Below, one piece after another: positions 1 through 8,341 of a stretch of DNA of 64,000 nt. The first letter of the stretch is position 1. Each line of letters begins with the position of its first letter. The notes under the pieces are model-generated. The model had not been told where the DNA came from, did not search any database, and was given only the letters and a program-made list of their open reading frames with translations. A program made the translations under genes and the position numbers. This DNA comes from a bacterium. GTDB lineage: Bacteria; Bacillota_I; Bacilli_A; RF39; UBA660. Location of the stretch: assembly GCA_019423565.1 (NCBI GenBank), contig JAHZBE010000008.1:1-64000 (forward strand), in the 5' to 3' direction.

Positions 1-81
1 AAAAACATGACGTTTTACTCAGTTTTCAAAGATCATTTACTCTGCAACGCCTTATTTTCTAAGGTCTCTTTGTCACAGCGC
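1..81 (-). other. 5' leader of an rRNA operon (partial; 16S expected beyond the window start)
   Basis: Read on the minus strand, the segment contains a box-A-like CTTTGAAAACTGA stretch (about 24-41), the kind found in Bacillota rRNA leaders ahead of 16S. It lies directly downstream of a near-consensus promoter. No mature rRNA sequence is visible, so the 16S gene itself is inferred to begin just left of position 1. A 16S-23S spacer carries similar box-A sequence, but the strong promoter next to it favours the operon start. Confidence 0.7.
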
Positions 82-87
82 ACATTA

Positions 88-116
88 ATAGTACCATAAC
101 TAAATTGGTGTGTCAA
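88..116 (-). promoter_or_regulatory. Strong sigma-A promoter of the rRNA operon
   Basis: On the minus strand a perfect -35 TTGACA (111-116) is separated by exactly 17 bp from a -10 TACTAT (88-93). The DNA upstream (121-180) is extremely A/T-rich with A and T tracts, as expected of an UP element. Transcription would start near position 81 and run leftward. Confidence 0.85.
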
Positions 117-260
117 CAATTTTTTTAAAATTTTTGTCGATTTTTGTAATTTTATTATTTTTAATGTATTTTATGGCATTTTTTGGTACTTTTTTATGTG
201 CTTCAATATAATTTATTCAAAAAAATAAAAATAATTCACATTATCTTTATTTTTTCTTCA

Positions 261-779
261 TTATTTTAATTTTTTATATAAATCGTAATATTTTTTTATA
301 GTTTCTTCATTAAATGGATCTTCTCTTCTTTTATATTTTTCAATTAACCTATTTAATTCATATTTCACTATTTTGTCTATTTCATCTGGATAATTCATAA
401 TTTTTTTATGATATTCATATTCCAACTTATCTAATATTTTATATGCTCCATCTGGAAACACCCTAAGATCATAGTCATAATCAATATATTTTATTGTATT
501 GTTTTCAATTATTACTGGCGATGAAATATTACAATAATAATATATTCCTGTATTTTTTAATTGAGCAATTATATTAAACCAACTTTTCTTATAATAAAAT
601 GTAATTGCTGGTTCTTTAGTTCTCCAACTTCTTCCATCTATCTCAGTAACTTTAATTTTATTATTTGCAAAAACATAATAATCATCTGTTTGCGCTAAAA
701 AAATTGTTTCATCCCATACTTTATATAAATCTCCATTATGTTTATAACCATGTATATTATATTTTTCTCCAAACTTCAT
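261..779 (-). CDS. Nucleoside tri-/diphosphate phosphatase, DUF402 (Ntdp/YgaC family)
   Basis: This 172-residue protein matches the DUF402 family along its full length. Members such as Bacillus YgaC and staphylococcal Ntdp hydrolyse nucleoside tri- and diphosphates in the cytosol. Visible family signatures are GYKHNG near residue 11, the DGRSW segment (48-52), YYCNISSP (81-88) and the acidic IDYDYD stretch (99-104), which in the family supplies metal-binding Asp residues. A GAGGA ribosome-binding site precedes the ATG. The gene stands alone behind an extended -10 promoter, between the rRNA promoter and the terminator of the protease gene. Family assignment is firm; the preferred substrate is not visible. 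Confidence 0.85.
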   Translation of the reverse strand: MKFGEKYNIHGYKHNGDLYKVWDETIFLAQTDDYYVFANNKIKVTEIDGRSWRTKEPAITFYYKKSWFNIIAQLKNTGIYYYCNISSPVIIENNTIKYIDYDYDLRVFPDGAYKILDKLEYEYHKKIMNYPDEIDKIVKYELNRLIEKYKRREDPFNEETIKKYYDLYKKLK

Positions 780-800
780 ATTTATTCCTCTTTCTATTAC

Positions 801-809
801 ATTATAACA
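801..809 (-). promoter_or_regulatory. Extended -10 promoter of the DUF402 phosphatase gene
   Basis: Minus strand TGTTATAAT, a perfect extended -10, ends about 22 bp upstream of the ATG at 779. No good -35 hexamer is visible 17 bp upstream, which is tolerated with an extended -10. Confidence 0.5.
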
Positions 810-819
810 TAAATATCCA

Positions 820-851
820 AAATAAAAATAGTCTATTATTAAGACTATTTT
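820..851 (-). terminator. Rho-independent terminator of the S41 protease operon
   Basis: A perfect 10-bp stem (825-834 with 842-851) with a 7-nt loop is followed on the minus strand by a T-rich tract. It overlaps the stop codon of the protease gene and closes the two-gene operon. Confidence 0.8.
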
Positions 852-2047
852 AATAAATCTAATGCCTTTTGAAGTTGTGCATCATTTTCTTTAGTAGGAT
901 TATTCTTATATGAATCTCCTAATTCTACTTCATAATCTGGTTTAATTCCTTCTTTATCTATATTTTTACCACTTGGAGTTAACCATTTTTCAATAGTATA
1001 TTTTATCATTGATCCATTTGATAAATTCTTAGTTGTTTGTACTGTACCTTTACCATATGTTGTTTGACCAACAAGTGTTGCACCATAAACTTCTTTCATA
1101 GCAGCTGACATAATTTCTGATGCTGAAGCACTTCCACCATCTATTAATACAACTATTTTATATTTTCTTTCAGAAGCTTTAACAGTTTTATATTGTTTTA
1201 CACCTGAACTACTTTGAATTTGATATATAACATTTCCTTTATCTATGAATTCCTCAAGCATATTAGTTACAGTAGATAAATATCCACCTGTATTACCCCT
1301 TAAATCTATAATTAAAGAATCCATATCTTGTTTTTCTAATTTTGTTAATGCATCCTTAAATTGAGAATATGTTTTTTGGCCAAAAATACTTACACTTAAA
1401 TATCCAACATTCCTGCCATTATTATTAAGCATTTCAGAACTAACTGAGAATAAAGTAATATTTTCCTTAGTTACTTTAAATGTTAATTCTTTTTCATTTC
1501 TTCTTATAACTATTGTTGATGTTTTTACTGAATCACTTTTTAACATATTGGCTACTTCTGTTGCACTTTTTCCTTTAACAGAAGTTCCGTCAACACTAAC
1601 AAAAACATCTTCTTCTTTTAATCCTGCTTTTTTAGCTGGGGAATCATCAAACACTTTAGTTATTTTTATTGTCTCATCACTTGTAAGTTGTATTTGTGCA
1701 CCTATTCCATAATAATTTCCTGAAAGTTCTGAATCAAACTCTTCTTTACTCTTTTTATCAAAATACATAGTATGTTCATCATCTAATGATTCAAGCATAC
1801 CGTTTATTGCACCCTCTATTAACTTATCACTATCAACATCTTTATAATATTCACTCATTATTGTGTCATAAGTTTCATATAAAGAATCAAAACCTTTTTT
1901 TGTTTTGCTATAACTTACTTCTGTTTTATTTGTATTAACTTTTGCTACATCAAAATCTTTTATAGCAATAGTTATAACAGAACCAATGATCATCGATACA
2001 ACTGCTAAAATTGCTAATTTGATGCATTTTTTTGCGTTATTTGCCAT
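845..2047 (-). CDS. C-terminal processing peptidase, S41 family (CtpA/CtpB-like) with PDZ domain
   Basis: A 400-residue secreted serine protease anchored by one N-terminal membrane segment (residues about 9-29). A PDZ domain (about 113-190) with the GIGAQ substrate-binding loop is followed by the S41 catalytic core. Spacing and motif identify the Ser308/Lys333 dyad, in GGSASASE and YGKGTVQ. Homologues cleave C-terminal tails of envelope proteins; in Bacillus, CtpB cleaves SpoIVFA during sporulation, but no spoIVFA is present here, so the substrate is open. Length is normal for the family except that the C-terminal peptidoglycan-binding domain of some members is absent. It is the second gene of an operon, 17 bp after a membrane protein. 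Confidence 0.92.
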   Translation of the reverse strand: MANNAKKCIKLAILAVVSMIIGSVITIAIKDFDVAKVNTNKTEVSYSKTKKGFDSLYETYDTIMSEYYKDVDSDKLIEGAINGMLESLDDEHTMYFDKKSKEEFDSELSGNYYGIGAQIQLTSDETIKITKVFDDSPAKKAGLKEEDVFVSVDGTSVKGKSATEVANMLKSDSVKTSTIVIRRNEKELTFKVTKENITLFSVSSEMLNNNGRNVGYLSVSIFGQKTYSQFKDALTKLEKQDMDSLIIDLRGNTGGYLSTVTNMLEEFIDKGNVIYQIQSSSGVKQYKTVKASERKYKIVVLIDGGSASASEIMSAAMKEVYGATLVGQTTYGKGTVQTTKNLSNGSMIKYTIEKWLTPSGKNIDKEGIKPDYEVELGDSYKNNPTKENDAQLQKALDLLK

Positions 2048-2064
2048 GAAATTTCATCTTCTTT

Positions 2065-2607
2065 CTAATTATTCTTAAAGTAATCTTTTATAGAATCTTC
2101 TCCTTCAATATATTCAGATACCTTCTTATTATTTATTTTAATAAGTGTTGGGCTTTTTACTTTTAAATCTGAATATGAACTAGGATTTGTATTACTATTA
2201 TCATCTGTTAAATAATTTGCATTAAATTTACTTTTAGAATCTACTTTGTATATTGTTGCTTTACTATTATTCCTTGTAAATACTTGCATCCAAGTAGGTA
2301 TTATTGATTTATCATCATTAACATCATAAACAAGAACATAATATTCATCTTCTGCTTGATCAAAAATTTGACCCAAAGTTATTGTTGAATTATCAATAGT
2401 AACATCTTCTTTTGTATCTTTTTTGTTATCACTCTTAAAGTCTATTTCTTTAGTATAAAATACACCAATTAGGAAATATACTAATATACCTAATAGTACT
2501 AGTACAACAAGTGTTGTGATAAATTTAAAAAATACATCTTTCTCCCCTTTTGATTTATTATCCTTTGTATTCTTTTCTATATTTTTTAAAATTTGTTTCT
2601 TCTTCAT
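2065..2607 (-). CDS. Membrane-anchored protein with possible thioredoxin-like extracellular domain
   Basis: I do not recognise this 180-residue protein with certainty. A lysine-rich cytosolic N-terminus (1-27) precedes one membrane segment (about 29-51) and an acidic outer domain. The region from about 78 to 178 (a YYVLVYD strand, a MQVFTRNN helix region, an SPTLIKINN strand, then a terminal helix) follows the order of a thioredoxin fold, as in bacteriocin-transport accessory proteins, but the CxxC active site is absent. If so it would be redox-inactive. It is the first gene of the operon, followed after 17 bp by the S41 protease, which suggests a shared envelope role. Confidence 0.6.
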   Translation of the reverse strand: MKKKQILKNIEKNTKDNKSKGEKDVFFKFITTLVVLVLLGILVYFLIGVFYTKEIDFKSDNKKDTKEDVTIDNSTITLGQIFDQAEDEYYVLVYDVNDDKSIIPTWMQVFTRNNSKATIYKVDSKSKFNANYLTDDNSNTNPSSYSDLKVKSPTLIKINNKKVSEYIEGEDSIKDYFKNN

Positions 2608-2706
2608 ATATCCTCACCGTAATAATTATAACATATTTGAAAACAAATGAATAGATATTTTTTCTTCTTTATCATTAGTATGCATAATAACTGAATTTTT
2701 ATAAAA

Positions 2707-2785
2707 AATAAAAAAGTAATCACATTGATATGAACCTCATTTTTTTAAATTTATAAATGAGGTCCACACAATTTTAATGATTACC
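2707..2785 (-). terminator. Nested hairpin terminator of the lipoprotein gene
   Basis: On the minus strand two nested stems are seen: an inner 9-bp stem ACCTCATTT/AAATGAGGT (2734-2742 with 2755-2763) and an outer 7-bp stem GTAATCA/TGATTAC, followed by a T tract (2707-2715). It sits immediately after the stop codon at 2789. Confidence 0.7.
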
Positions 2786-2788
2786 TTA

Positions 2789-4018
2789 TTATTTCATATT
2801 AGGAAGTGTACTTATAGATTCTGCTACTTGTAATATTTGTTGTTTTGTTAAACTTTCAGATGCTATATAATATTCTATTCCATTTGATATAAAGTTAACT
2901 GATGAATCTGATAATGCAGCAACTGAATCAAGAATTATAGTTGGTTCTCCATATACTGGTATTACTTCCATTTCATCTGATTTACTAACTGCTTCTTCAA
3001 CAAGTATAAATGGAGATTCTCCAGCAAATGTTAATATTACTCTATTTCCATCATCTTTTGATACTGATTCTTCATCACTTAAATATGTTCCACTAGGTAA
3101 ATACATAGGATATACAGATTCTTCAAGTATTGATGTAGTAGAATTTTTACTTGAGCTATTTGCTGAATTTTTACTTGAACTACTAGTTGATTCTTGTGAT
3201 TTTCTATCTAGTTCTTCATCATTTGAACTACTTTCTATTTTGCTATTTTTTTCATTTGATTTTATATTAGCTTCTTCTGATGAGTTATTATTTCTAATTT
3301 CATCTTTATTATCAGCATTAATTTCTTCTTTAGTATTAGTGCTTCCATTACTTGACTCATTTGAATTTATATTTGCATTAGCATTTTCACTAGCACTAGT
3401 TTTCATATTTTCACTTGTTGAAAAATATTTATTGTTAAATGTTGCTTTTGTATCTATAGAATCAAAAACCATTTTTATTTGTTTATTACCTGATTCGTCA
3501 AATACTTCTATTTTTGTAAAATTAAGTTTTTTATCTAAATAGATTTTTTGTGATGATAAATTTTTATTATTAGAATGATTTACTTTAGCAGTTAATATAT
3601 AATTTCCATCTTTTTCTTCTAGTTTTATATTTTTATCTTCATTTATATCTACAAGAACAGATTGAATTATATATACTTGTGAATTATTTTCTGGCCAATT
3701 GCTTTGAAATTTAAAACTTTTATTAAGCGATGGTGTAAGCACATATACTCCATCTGAATTTCTAAGTATTATTTGTTCATGATTATTTGCCTTATTAATT
3801 AAACTAACTCTATAGTTATCATTTTCATATGAAGATGTTACATCATATTTATATGCATCATCACCATTATAAATCTCCATACTTCCTTGAACATGATATC
3901 CAGTTATAGCATTAATTTTTTTATTTAAATCTTTTACTATAGTTTTCTCCGTATATTTACCACATCCTGTTAAAAAAAATAAACTTATTATTAAGCCTAC
4001 AAAAAATATTTTTTTCAA
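2789..4018 (-). CDS. Lipoprotein with LolA-like domain and DUF4367-like C-terminus (GerS/YdcC-like)
   Basis: A 409-residue lipoprotein with lipobox FFLTGC (Cys19). Residues about 25-200 resemble the LolA/LolB-like fold of the sporulation lipoproteins YdcC and GerS: a GYHVQGSMEIY strand, LRNSDGVYVLTP and a late KIYLDKK strand. A long Ser/Asn/Glu-rich linker (about 205-295) leads to a C-terminal domain beginning YPMYLPSGTYL, typical of DUF4367. Translation starts at TTG (4018), supported by AGAGGTG just upstream; no ATG fits. GerS-type proteins act in spore cortex modification or germination and would fit the spore genes of this window, but that function is inferred. It is monocistronic, divergent from the DUF378 gene. 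Confidence 0.7.
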   Translation of the reverse strand: MKKIFFVGLIISLFFLTGCGKYTEKTIVKDLNKKINAITGYHVQGSMEIYNGDDAYKYDVTSSYENDNYRVSLINKANNHEQIILRNSDGVYVLTPSLNKSFKFQSNWPENNSQVYIIQSVLVDINEDKNIKLEEKDGNYILTAKVNHSNNKNLSSQKIYLDKKLNFTKIEVFDESGNKQIKMVFDSIDTKATFNNKYFSTSENMKTSASENANANINSNESSNGSTNTKEEINADNKDEIRNNNSSEEANIKSNEKNSKIESSSNDEELDRKSQESTSSSSKNSANSSSKNSTTSILEESVYPMYLPSGTYLSDEESVSKDDGNRVILTFAGESPFILVEEAVSKSDEMEVIPVYGEPTIILDSVAALSDSSVNFISNGIEYYIASESLTKQQILQVAESISTLPNMK

Positions 4019-4139
4019 ACTTTCACCTCTTCTTCATATTTCACTTAATTATATTAGTTAAAAATATCAAATATTCATGAATAATTTTAAAATTTTTGTT
4101 TAATATAATTAATGAAATTAGTACAAAAGGAGGATAATA

Positions 4140-4346
4140 ATGAAAACATTAAATGTTATTGCATTAACACTTACTATTATTGGTGCAATAAACTGGGGAT
4201 TAATTGGTTTATTTGATTTTAACTTAGTTGCATTAATATTTGGTGGCGCTGATAGTTTATTTACTAAAATTATTTACATAATAGTAGGTATTTGTGGTGT
4301 CATTAATATAAAGCTACTTGTTGACATAATTCAGGATAATGACTAA
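4140..4346 (+). CDS. DUF378 small membrane protein (YuzA-like)
   Basis: A 68-residue protein with two membrane segments (about 4-27 and 43-62) and the DUF378 signature INWGLIGLFDFNLV (residues 17-30). The function of the family is unknown. A strong AAAGGAGGAT ribosome-binding site precedes the ATG. It is a single-gene unit, closed by a bidirectional terminator shared with truA. Confidence 0.85.
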   Translation: MKTLNVIALTLTIIGAINWGLIGLFDFNLVALIFGGADSLFTKIIYIIVGICGVINIKLLVDIIQDND

Positions 4347-4378
4347 AAAATATAGATTAACAAAAATCTATATTTTTT
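4345..4378. terminator. Bidirectional terminator between DUF378 gene and truA
   Basis: A perfect 14-bp stem (4345-4358 with 4365-4378) has an A run on one side and a T run on the other, so it works for the plus-strand DUF378 gene and for the convergent truA, whose stop codon lies in it. Confidence 0.85.
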
Positions 4379-5112
4379 TAATATTCAACATTATTTAAAT
4401 AAAGTCCTTCAGAATTTGCAACCTTTTTATAATTTTTATTATAAGTGCCATCTATTATTAATGGTATATCATCCACATCTATTTTGCCTTTTCCTACTTC
4501 AATTAACACACCAACCATTACTCTAACCATATATCTTAAAAAACCATTACCACAAAAAGTAAAAATTAGTTTATCTTTTTCTTTTTTTATTTTTGCATTA
4601 TATATAGTTTTAATAGTACTTTTTTCTTTTATTTCATTTGATGATAAATTTTGAAAATCATGAGTTCCTTCCATATATTTTATTGCCTCTTTCATTTTAT
4701 CTACATCTAGTTTTTTACAATATTGATACTCATAATTTCTTTTTATTGGATCATATTCACCCATATTTAATATATAAACATATTCTTTTCTTTTTACCAT
4801 AAATCTTGCATGAAAGTCATCTTGTACTATTTTTGCATTTTTTACATATATATCATTTGGAATTAAACTGTTTAACGCTCTTTTTAGTTTTTCCTCTGTA
4901 ATATTTACAGAAATATCTACATGGGCTTTTTGATTATTAGCGTGAACAAAAGCATCAGTTCTACCTGATGAAACAAGTTTTGTATCTTTTCCGTTATTAA
5001 TATATTTTAGTGCTTCTTCCATACAACCTTGAATAGTATTTAAACCATGTTGTTTTTGATATCCATTATAATTTGTACCATCATAGGAAAATGTTATTAA
5101 AAATCTATTCAC
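4378..5112 (-). CDS. truA: tRNA pseudouridine(38-40) synthase TruA
   Basis: A 244-residue enzyme that isomerises uridines 38-40 of the tRNA anticodon arm. The catalytic Asp53 lies in SSGRTDAFVHA, preceded by the N-terminal FLITFSYDGTNYNGYQ segment; the C-terminal GNGFLRYMVR motif is also present. The start codon is GTG with AAGGTG upstream. In Bacillota truA classically follows ecfA1-ecfA2-ecfT; here it follows directly the second degenerate ATPase after 6 bp, with ecfT missing. Confidence 0.95.
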   Translation of the reverse strand: MNRFLITFSYDGTNYNGYQKQHGLNTIQGCMEEALKYINNGKDTKLVSSGRTDAFVHANNQKAHVDISVNITEEKLKRALNSLIPNDIYVKNAKIVQDDFHARFMVKRKEYVYILNMGEYDPIKRNYEYQYCKKLDVDKMKEAIKYMEGTHDFQNLSSNEIKEKSTIKTIYNAKIKKEKDKLIFTFCGNGFLRYMVRVMVGVLIEVGKGKIDVDDIPLIIDGTYNKNYKKVANSEGLYLNNVEY

Positions 5113-5118
5113 TTTTTA

Positions 5119-5775
5119 TCACCTTATTTCTCTATAAATTGCCTTTATTAATTCATTAACACTATCAACTTTACCAATATCTATATTTTTATTTTCAAGT
5201 ATTTTATCTCTTAAAGTTAACGTTATTGGATTATTAATTATATCACAAGGAAATACATCATATTTATTTCCATTAATTATAGTGTCACTTACTATAATTA
5301 AATTATCTACAAATTCAAATATATTATCAATATTTATATCTGAAATAAGAATAGTTTTATTCTGAAATTTTTTTAATTTAATTATTAATTTGTATAATCT
5401 AGTTCTTGATGATGAATCTAAACAAGGTAAAATATTATCAAAATATATTACTTCATAGTTTTTTAATAAAGCATTAACTATTAATAATTTAATTTTTTCA
5501 CTTGTACTTAATTCACAAATATTTTTGCTTAATATCTTACTATTTATATTTAATGTTTTTAAAGCATCTGGTAACTTGTCTTCATTTTTTTTAGTATTCA
5601 AAAAATCTTCTACTATTCCTTCATTCATATTTTGAACATTAAAATATGAAATAATATATACTTCATTACCTAAATTTTCATTAAATTTTATAATATTACT
5701 TACACTATTACTTACTATTCCTGTTATTTTTTTATCTATTATATCAATACTTTTTTCTTTATATTTTATCTGCAT
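5119..5775 (-). CDS. Degenerate ABC ATPase in the ecfA2 position
   Basis: A 218-residue protein that by position and residual motifs descends from EcfA2, the second ATPase of energy-coupling-factor vitamin transporters. The P-loop region (19-29) reads GIVSNSVSNII and has lost the GK(S/T). The signature (89-94) is LSTSEK instead of LSGGQ, the Walker B (109-114) ends in DN instead of DE, and the H-loop His is Asp146. ATP hydrolysis is therefore unlikely, although the frame is intact and has a good ribosome-binding site (GGTGGATG). It overlaps the preceding ATPase by 10 bp. A true ABC fold with a structural role is my best reading. Confidence 0.7.
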   Translation of the reverse strand: MQIKYKEKSIDIIDKKITGIVSNSVSNIIKFNENLGNEVYIISYFNVQNMNEGIVEDFLNTKKNEDKLPDALKTLNINSKILSKNICELSTSEKIKLLIVNALLKNYEVIYFDNILPCLDSSSRTRLYKLIIKLKKFQNKTILISDINIDNIFEFVDNLIIVSDTIINGNKYDVFPCDIINNPITLTLRDKILENKNIDIGKVDSVNELIKAIYREIR

Positions 5776-6521
5776 ATTTCATCCACCATTTCATCAATTA
5801 TGCTAACATTATCACTAATTAAGTTATATAACTTTAATTTGTCTTTTAATTCATAGAATACAGGAATATTTATATGATTATCTTTTATAATTTTACCTGT
5901 AAATAAATCTTCCATTGATATCAAACTTATCTTTTTATTATTTATAATATATACACTATCAGAAAATAATATATCTTCTAAATTAACGGTTGTATAAATA
6001 ATTGTTAAATTAAGTTCTAATTGATATTTTTTTATCATACTAAATATTTTTAATTTTTCATGTTTATTTAAAAATGAAAATATTGAATCAATTAATATCA
6101 ATTTAGGATTTTTAAGTATACATTTTATTATATTTAATTTTTGATTATCAAAATAACTTAAACTTTGGGTAGACTTATTTACATCATCATATAAATCAAA
6201 ATCTTTAAGTATTTTTTTTATTTTAACTATATCATTTGTGATTAATAAAAGTTCATCTAATATTGTTTTAGAATATGATTCTGTAAATGGTGTTAATAAG
6301 CATATATTTTCCTTTATAATGCTAATTTCTTTATTATCTACAGTTATTGTGCCATTATAGTTTAAAAGTCCTTTAATAAGCCTTAAAAAGGTTGTTTTAC
6401 CTGAACTATTTGAAGATAAAATAGAAATAAAGTCTCCTTTTCTTATCTGCATATTAACATTACTAAATATTTTTTTATCATCATAACTAAATGATAAGTT
6501 TTCAATATTAACATAGTTCAT
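5766..6521 (-). CDS. Degenerate ABC ATPase in the ecfA1 position
   Basis: A 251-residue ABC ATPase-like protein. The N-terminal strand pattern VNIENLSFSYDDKKIF is classic for EcfA1. The P-loop keeps SGKTT (40-44) but has lost the first two glycines; the signature (120-127) reads SLSYFDNQ; Walker B LILID (141-145) is followed by Ser146 in place of the catalytic Glu; the H-loop His is Thr178. Nucleotide binding is possible, hydrolysis doubtful. I prefer the ATG at 6521, which has GGGTGGT at proper spacing, over the GTG at 6548. It is co-transcribed with the second degenerate ATPase and truA. Confidence 0.75.
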   Translation of the reverse strand: MNYVNIENLSFSYDDKKIFSNVNMQIRKGDFISILSSNSSGKTTFLRLIKGLLNYNGTITVDNKEISIIKENICLLTPFTESYSKTILDELLLITNDIVKIKKILKDFDLYDDVNKSTQSLSYFDNQKLNIIKCILKNPKLILIDSIFSFLNKHEKLKIFSMIKKYQLELNLTIIYTTVNLEDILFSDSVYIINNKKISLISMEDLFTGKIIKDNHINIPVFYELKDKLKLYNLISDNVSIIDEMVDEICR

Positions 6522-6598
6522 TTTTACCACCCATAAACTTTCTTTCACAAATTAGATTTTATTATATACTAAATTCAAAAAAAAGAAAATTAATATTA

Positions 6599-6862
6599 TT
6601 AATTTTCTATTATTTTTTTCTTTTGTTCATCCAAAATATCTTTAAATCTTGATTTTAAACTTGTTAATTCTTTATCATCTGTTATTTCAACAAAATATTC
6701 TTCGCCATTATCTAAAATCATTTTAACAATTTTAATTTCTTTGTCGTCAACAAGATTTAATAATAACATATAATTTATATTATTATCTATCAAAGTTTCT
6801 AATACAAAATATTCTTTGTTATTTTCTAACTTTACTATTTTATTCTTTAATGAGTCCATCAT
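6599..6862 (-). CDS. DUF1292-like small protein
   Basis: An 87-residue cytosolic protein with the DUF1292 pattern: an N-terminal strand KIVKLENNKEYFVLET, a hydrophobic core NYMLLLNLVDD and a later EEYFVEITDDKEL segment. The family (YrzB relatives) has no known biochemical function. Its ATG overlaps the stop of the coiled-coil gene (ATGA), so the two are translationally coupled. GGAGG lies 9 nt upstream. Confidence 0.65.
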   Translation of the reverse strand: MMDSLKNKIVKLENNKEYFVLETLIDNNINYMLLLNLVDDKEIKIVKMILDNGEEYFVEITDDKELTSLKSRFKDILDEQKKKIIEN

Positions 6863-7878
6863 AATAATATACCTCCATTACTTATAATATTATTACCTAA
6901 ATAACTATAAACATTAGGCATTACTGTACTTGAAGAAAGTATTTCTTTAACTGCTACATCTGGTACATCCTTTGAAAAAATAACTTTAACTCTTTTTTCT
7001 TCTACTTTTGGCATTTCTATTTTATCTGTTTCTACATTAGTTAATTTAGGCATAACTATTTCATCATTACTTGATAATATAGAATCTAAACCAATCATAG
7101 AATCTTCTTTTACTTGATCTTCAGTATTTTGAATTGCATTTTCTTCATTTACAACTGGTATATCTATTTCTGGTTCTATTTTTGGAATTTCAAGATTATT
7201 TGTTTCTGGTTCATTTATTATTGGTTCATCTAATACATTTATTTCTGTATTTGTAATAGGATTAACATTATCTACTTTTTCTTCTTTAACTTCTTCTTTT
7301 GGTTCAACAGATTCTATAGCTGGATTTAATGCTGTTTTAAGCTCATTATTTCTGCTTTCTTGTAAAGACGCTAGCTTTCTTTTTTTTTCCTTTTTTACAT
7401 CTTCTAAAACTTGTTTTAGACTTGGATTATCACAAACAGCAATTGCATCTTCTATTTTAGAAATTTGATTTTGATAATCTGAATTAGCATCTGACAAATT
7501 CTTTATGTATTCTTTTTTTGTTTCTTCAACATTATTTTTTGTTTCTTCTAATTCTTTTCTTTCATTTTCTAATTTTTCAATATTAGCATTTATCTCACTT
7601 AATTCACTTTGTGCTGATTTAATTTTTCCAGCAATTTCTATAAGTTCATCAGGAGATGCATCCATACTTATTTTTTCCCTACTTGATTCTTCTAACTCTC
7701 TTATTTCTTCTTCTTTTGCATTTAGTTTTTCAGTTTCAGAATCTATTTCACCAATCTTATCTTCAAGAAGTTTTGATACTTCTTCATCTTTCGACATAAA
7801 ACCTTTTAAGTTTTCATCAATAACTTCACTTTTATTCTCTTTTAATTCCTCTAAATCTAAAATTTCCATTGACTCCAC
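6859..7878 (-). CDS. Coiled-coil protein of unknown function downstream of rplQ
   Basis: I do not recognise this 339-residue protein. Residues 1-200 are strongly acidic/basic heptad-rich helix, probably a long coiled coil (for example ELEESSREKI and NIEKLENERKELEE). An acidic Glu/Asn/Pro-rich linker (about 200-285) leads to a short basic folded-looking tail beginning EKRVKVIFSKDVP. There is no signal peptide or membrane segment. The start is GTG at 7878 with AGAGGTG upstream. It sits between the alpha-operon terminator and the degenerate ATPases and is coupled to the DUF1292 gene. Confidence 0.65.
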   Translation of the reverse strand: MESMEILDLEELKENKSEVIDENLKGFMSKDEEVSKLLEDKIGEIDSETEKLNAKEEEIRELEESSREKISMDASPDELIEIAGKIKSAQSELSEINANIEKLENERKELEETKNNVEETKKEYIKNLSDANSDYQNQISKIEDAIAVCDNPSLKQVLEDVKKEKKRKLASLQESRNNELKTALNPAIESVEPKEEVKEEKVDNVNPITNTEINVLDEPIINEPETNNLEIPKIEPEIDIPVVNEENAIQNTEDQVKEDSMIGLDSILSSNDEIVMPKLTNVETDKIEMPKVEEKRVKVIFSKDVPDVAVKEILSSSTVMPNVYSYLGNNIISNGGILL

Positions 7879-7950
7879 TCGTCAACACCTCTCTATTCTA
7901 TAAATAAGTATACCAATTTATGTAAATGATGTCAATTTAACTAAGGTAAA

Positions 7951-7978
7951 AAAAAGCAAAAAAAAAGGACGCATCCTT
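7951..7978 (-). terminator. Terminator of the S10-spc-alpha operon
   Basis: A short AAGGA/TCCTT stem (7965-7969 with 7974-7978) with a 4-nt loop is followed on the minus strand by a long T tract (7951-7964). It lies 3 bp after the rplQ stop and ends the ribosomal operon. Confidence 0.75.
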
Positions 7979-7981
7979 AGG

Positions 7982-8323
7982 TTATACTAATTCTAGTACA
8001 ACCATTAATGCATCGTCCCCTTTTCTTTCTTGAAATTTAACTATTCTAGTGTATCCACCATTTCTTCCTTCATAACGTTTTGCTAAATCGTTAAATACTT
8101 TTTCAACGCAAGCTTTATCATTATGTAAAAATGCGTATGCTTTTCTTCTAGAAACTAAATCACCTTTTTTACCATATGTAATCATTTTATCTACAAATTT
8201 TCTTACTTCTTTAGCACGAGTTTCTGTAGTTTCAATAGATTCATTCATGATAACTGCTTTTGTTAAATTAGCAAGCATAGCACGTCTATGTTTATTGTCT
8301 CTACCTAATTTTCTATAAGCCAT
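7982..8323 (-). CDS. rplQ: 50S ribosomal protein L17
   Basis: This 113-residue protein has the L17 N-terminal signature YRKLGRDNKHRRAMLANL and is of standard bacterial length. It binds 23S rRNA near the peptide exit tunnel. It is the last gene of the alpha operon, after rpoA, and is followed at once by the terminator. Confidence 0.97.
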   Translation of the reverse strand: MAYRKLGRDNKHRRAMLANLTKAVIMNESIETTETRAKEVRKFVDKMITYGKKGDLVSRRKAYAFLHNDKACVEKVFNDLAKRYEGRNGGYTRIVKFQERKGDDALMVVLELV

Positions 8324-8341
8324 GTTTTCCTCCTATTAATA

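Noticed and set aside
4060..4090. TGAATA on both strands between the lipoprotein and DUF378 genes as sigma-G promoters
   Set aside because: It arises from a short palindrome (ATTCATGAAT); spacing to any fitting -10 is wrong on the plus strand and poor on the minus strand.
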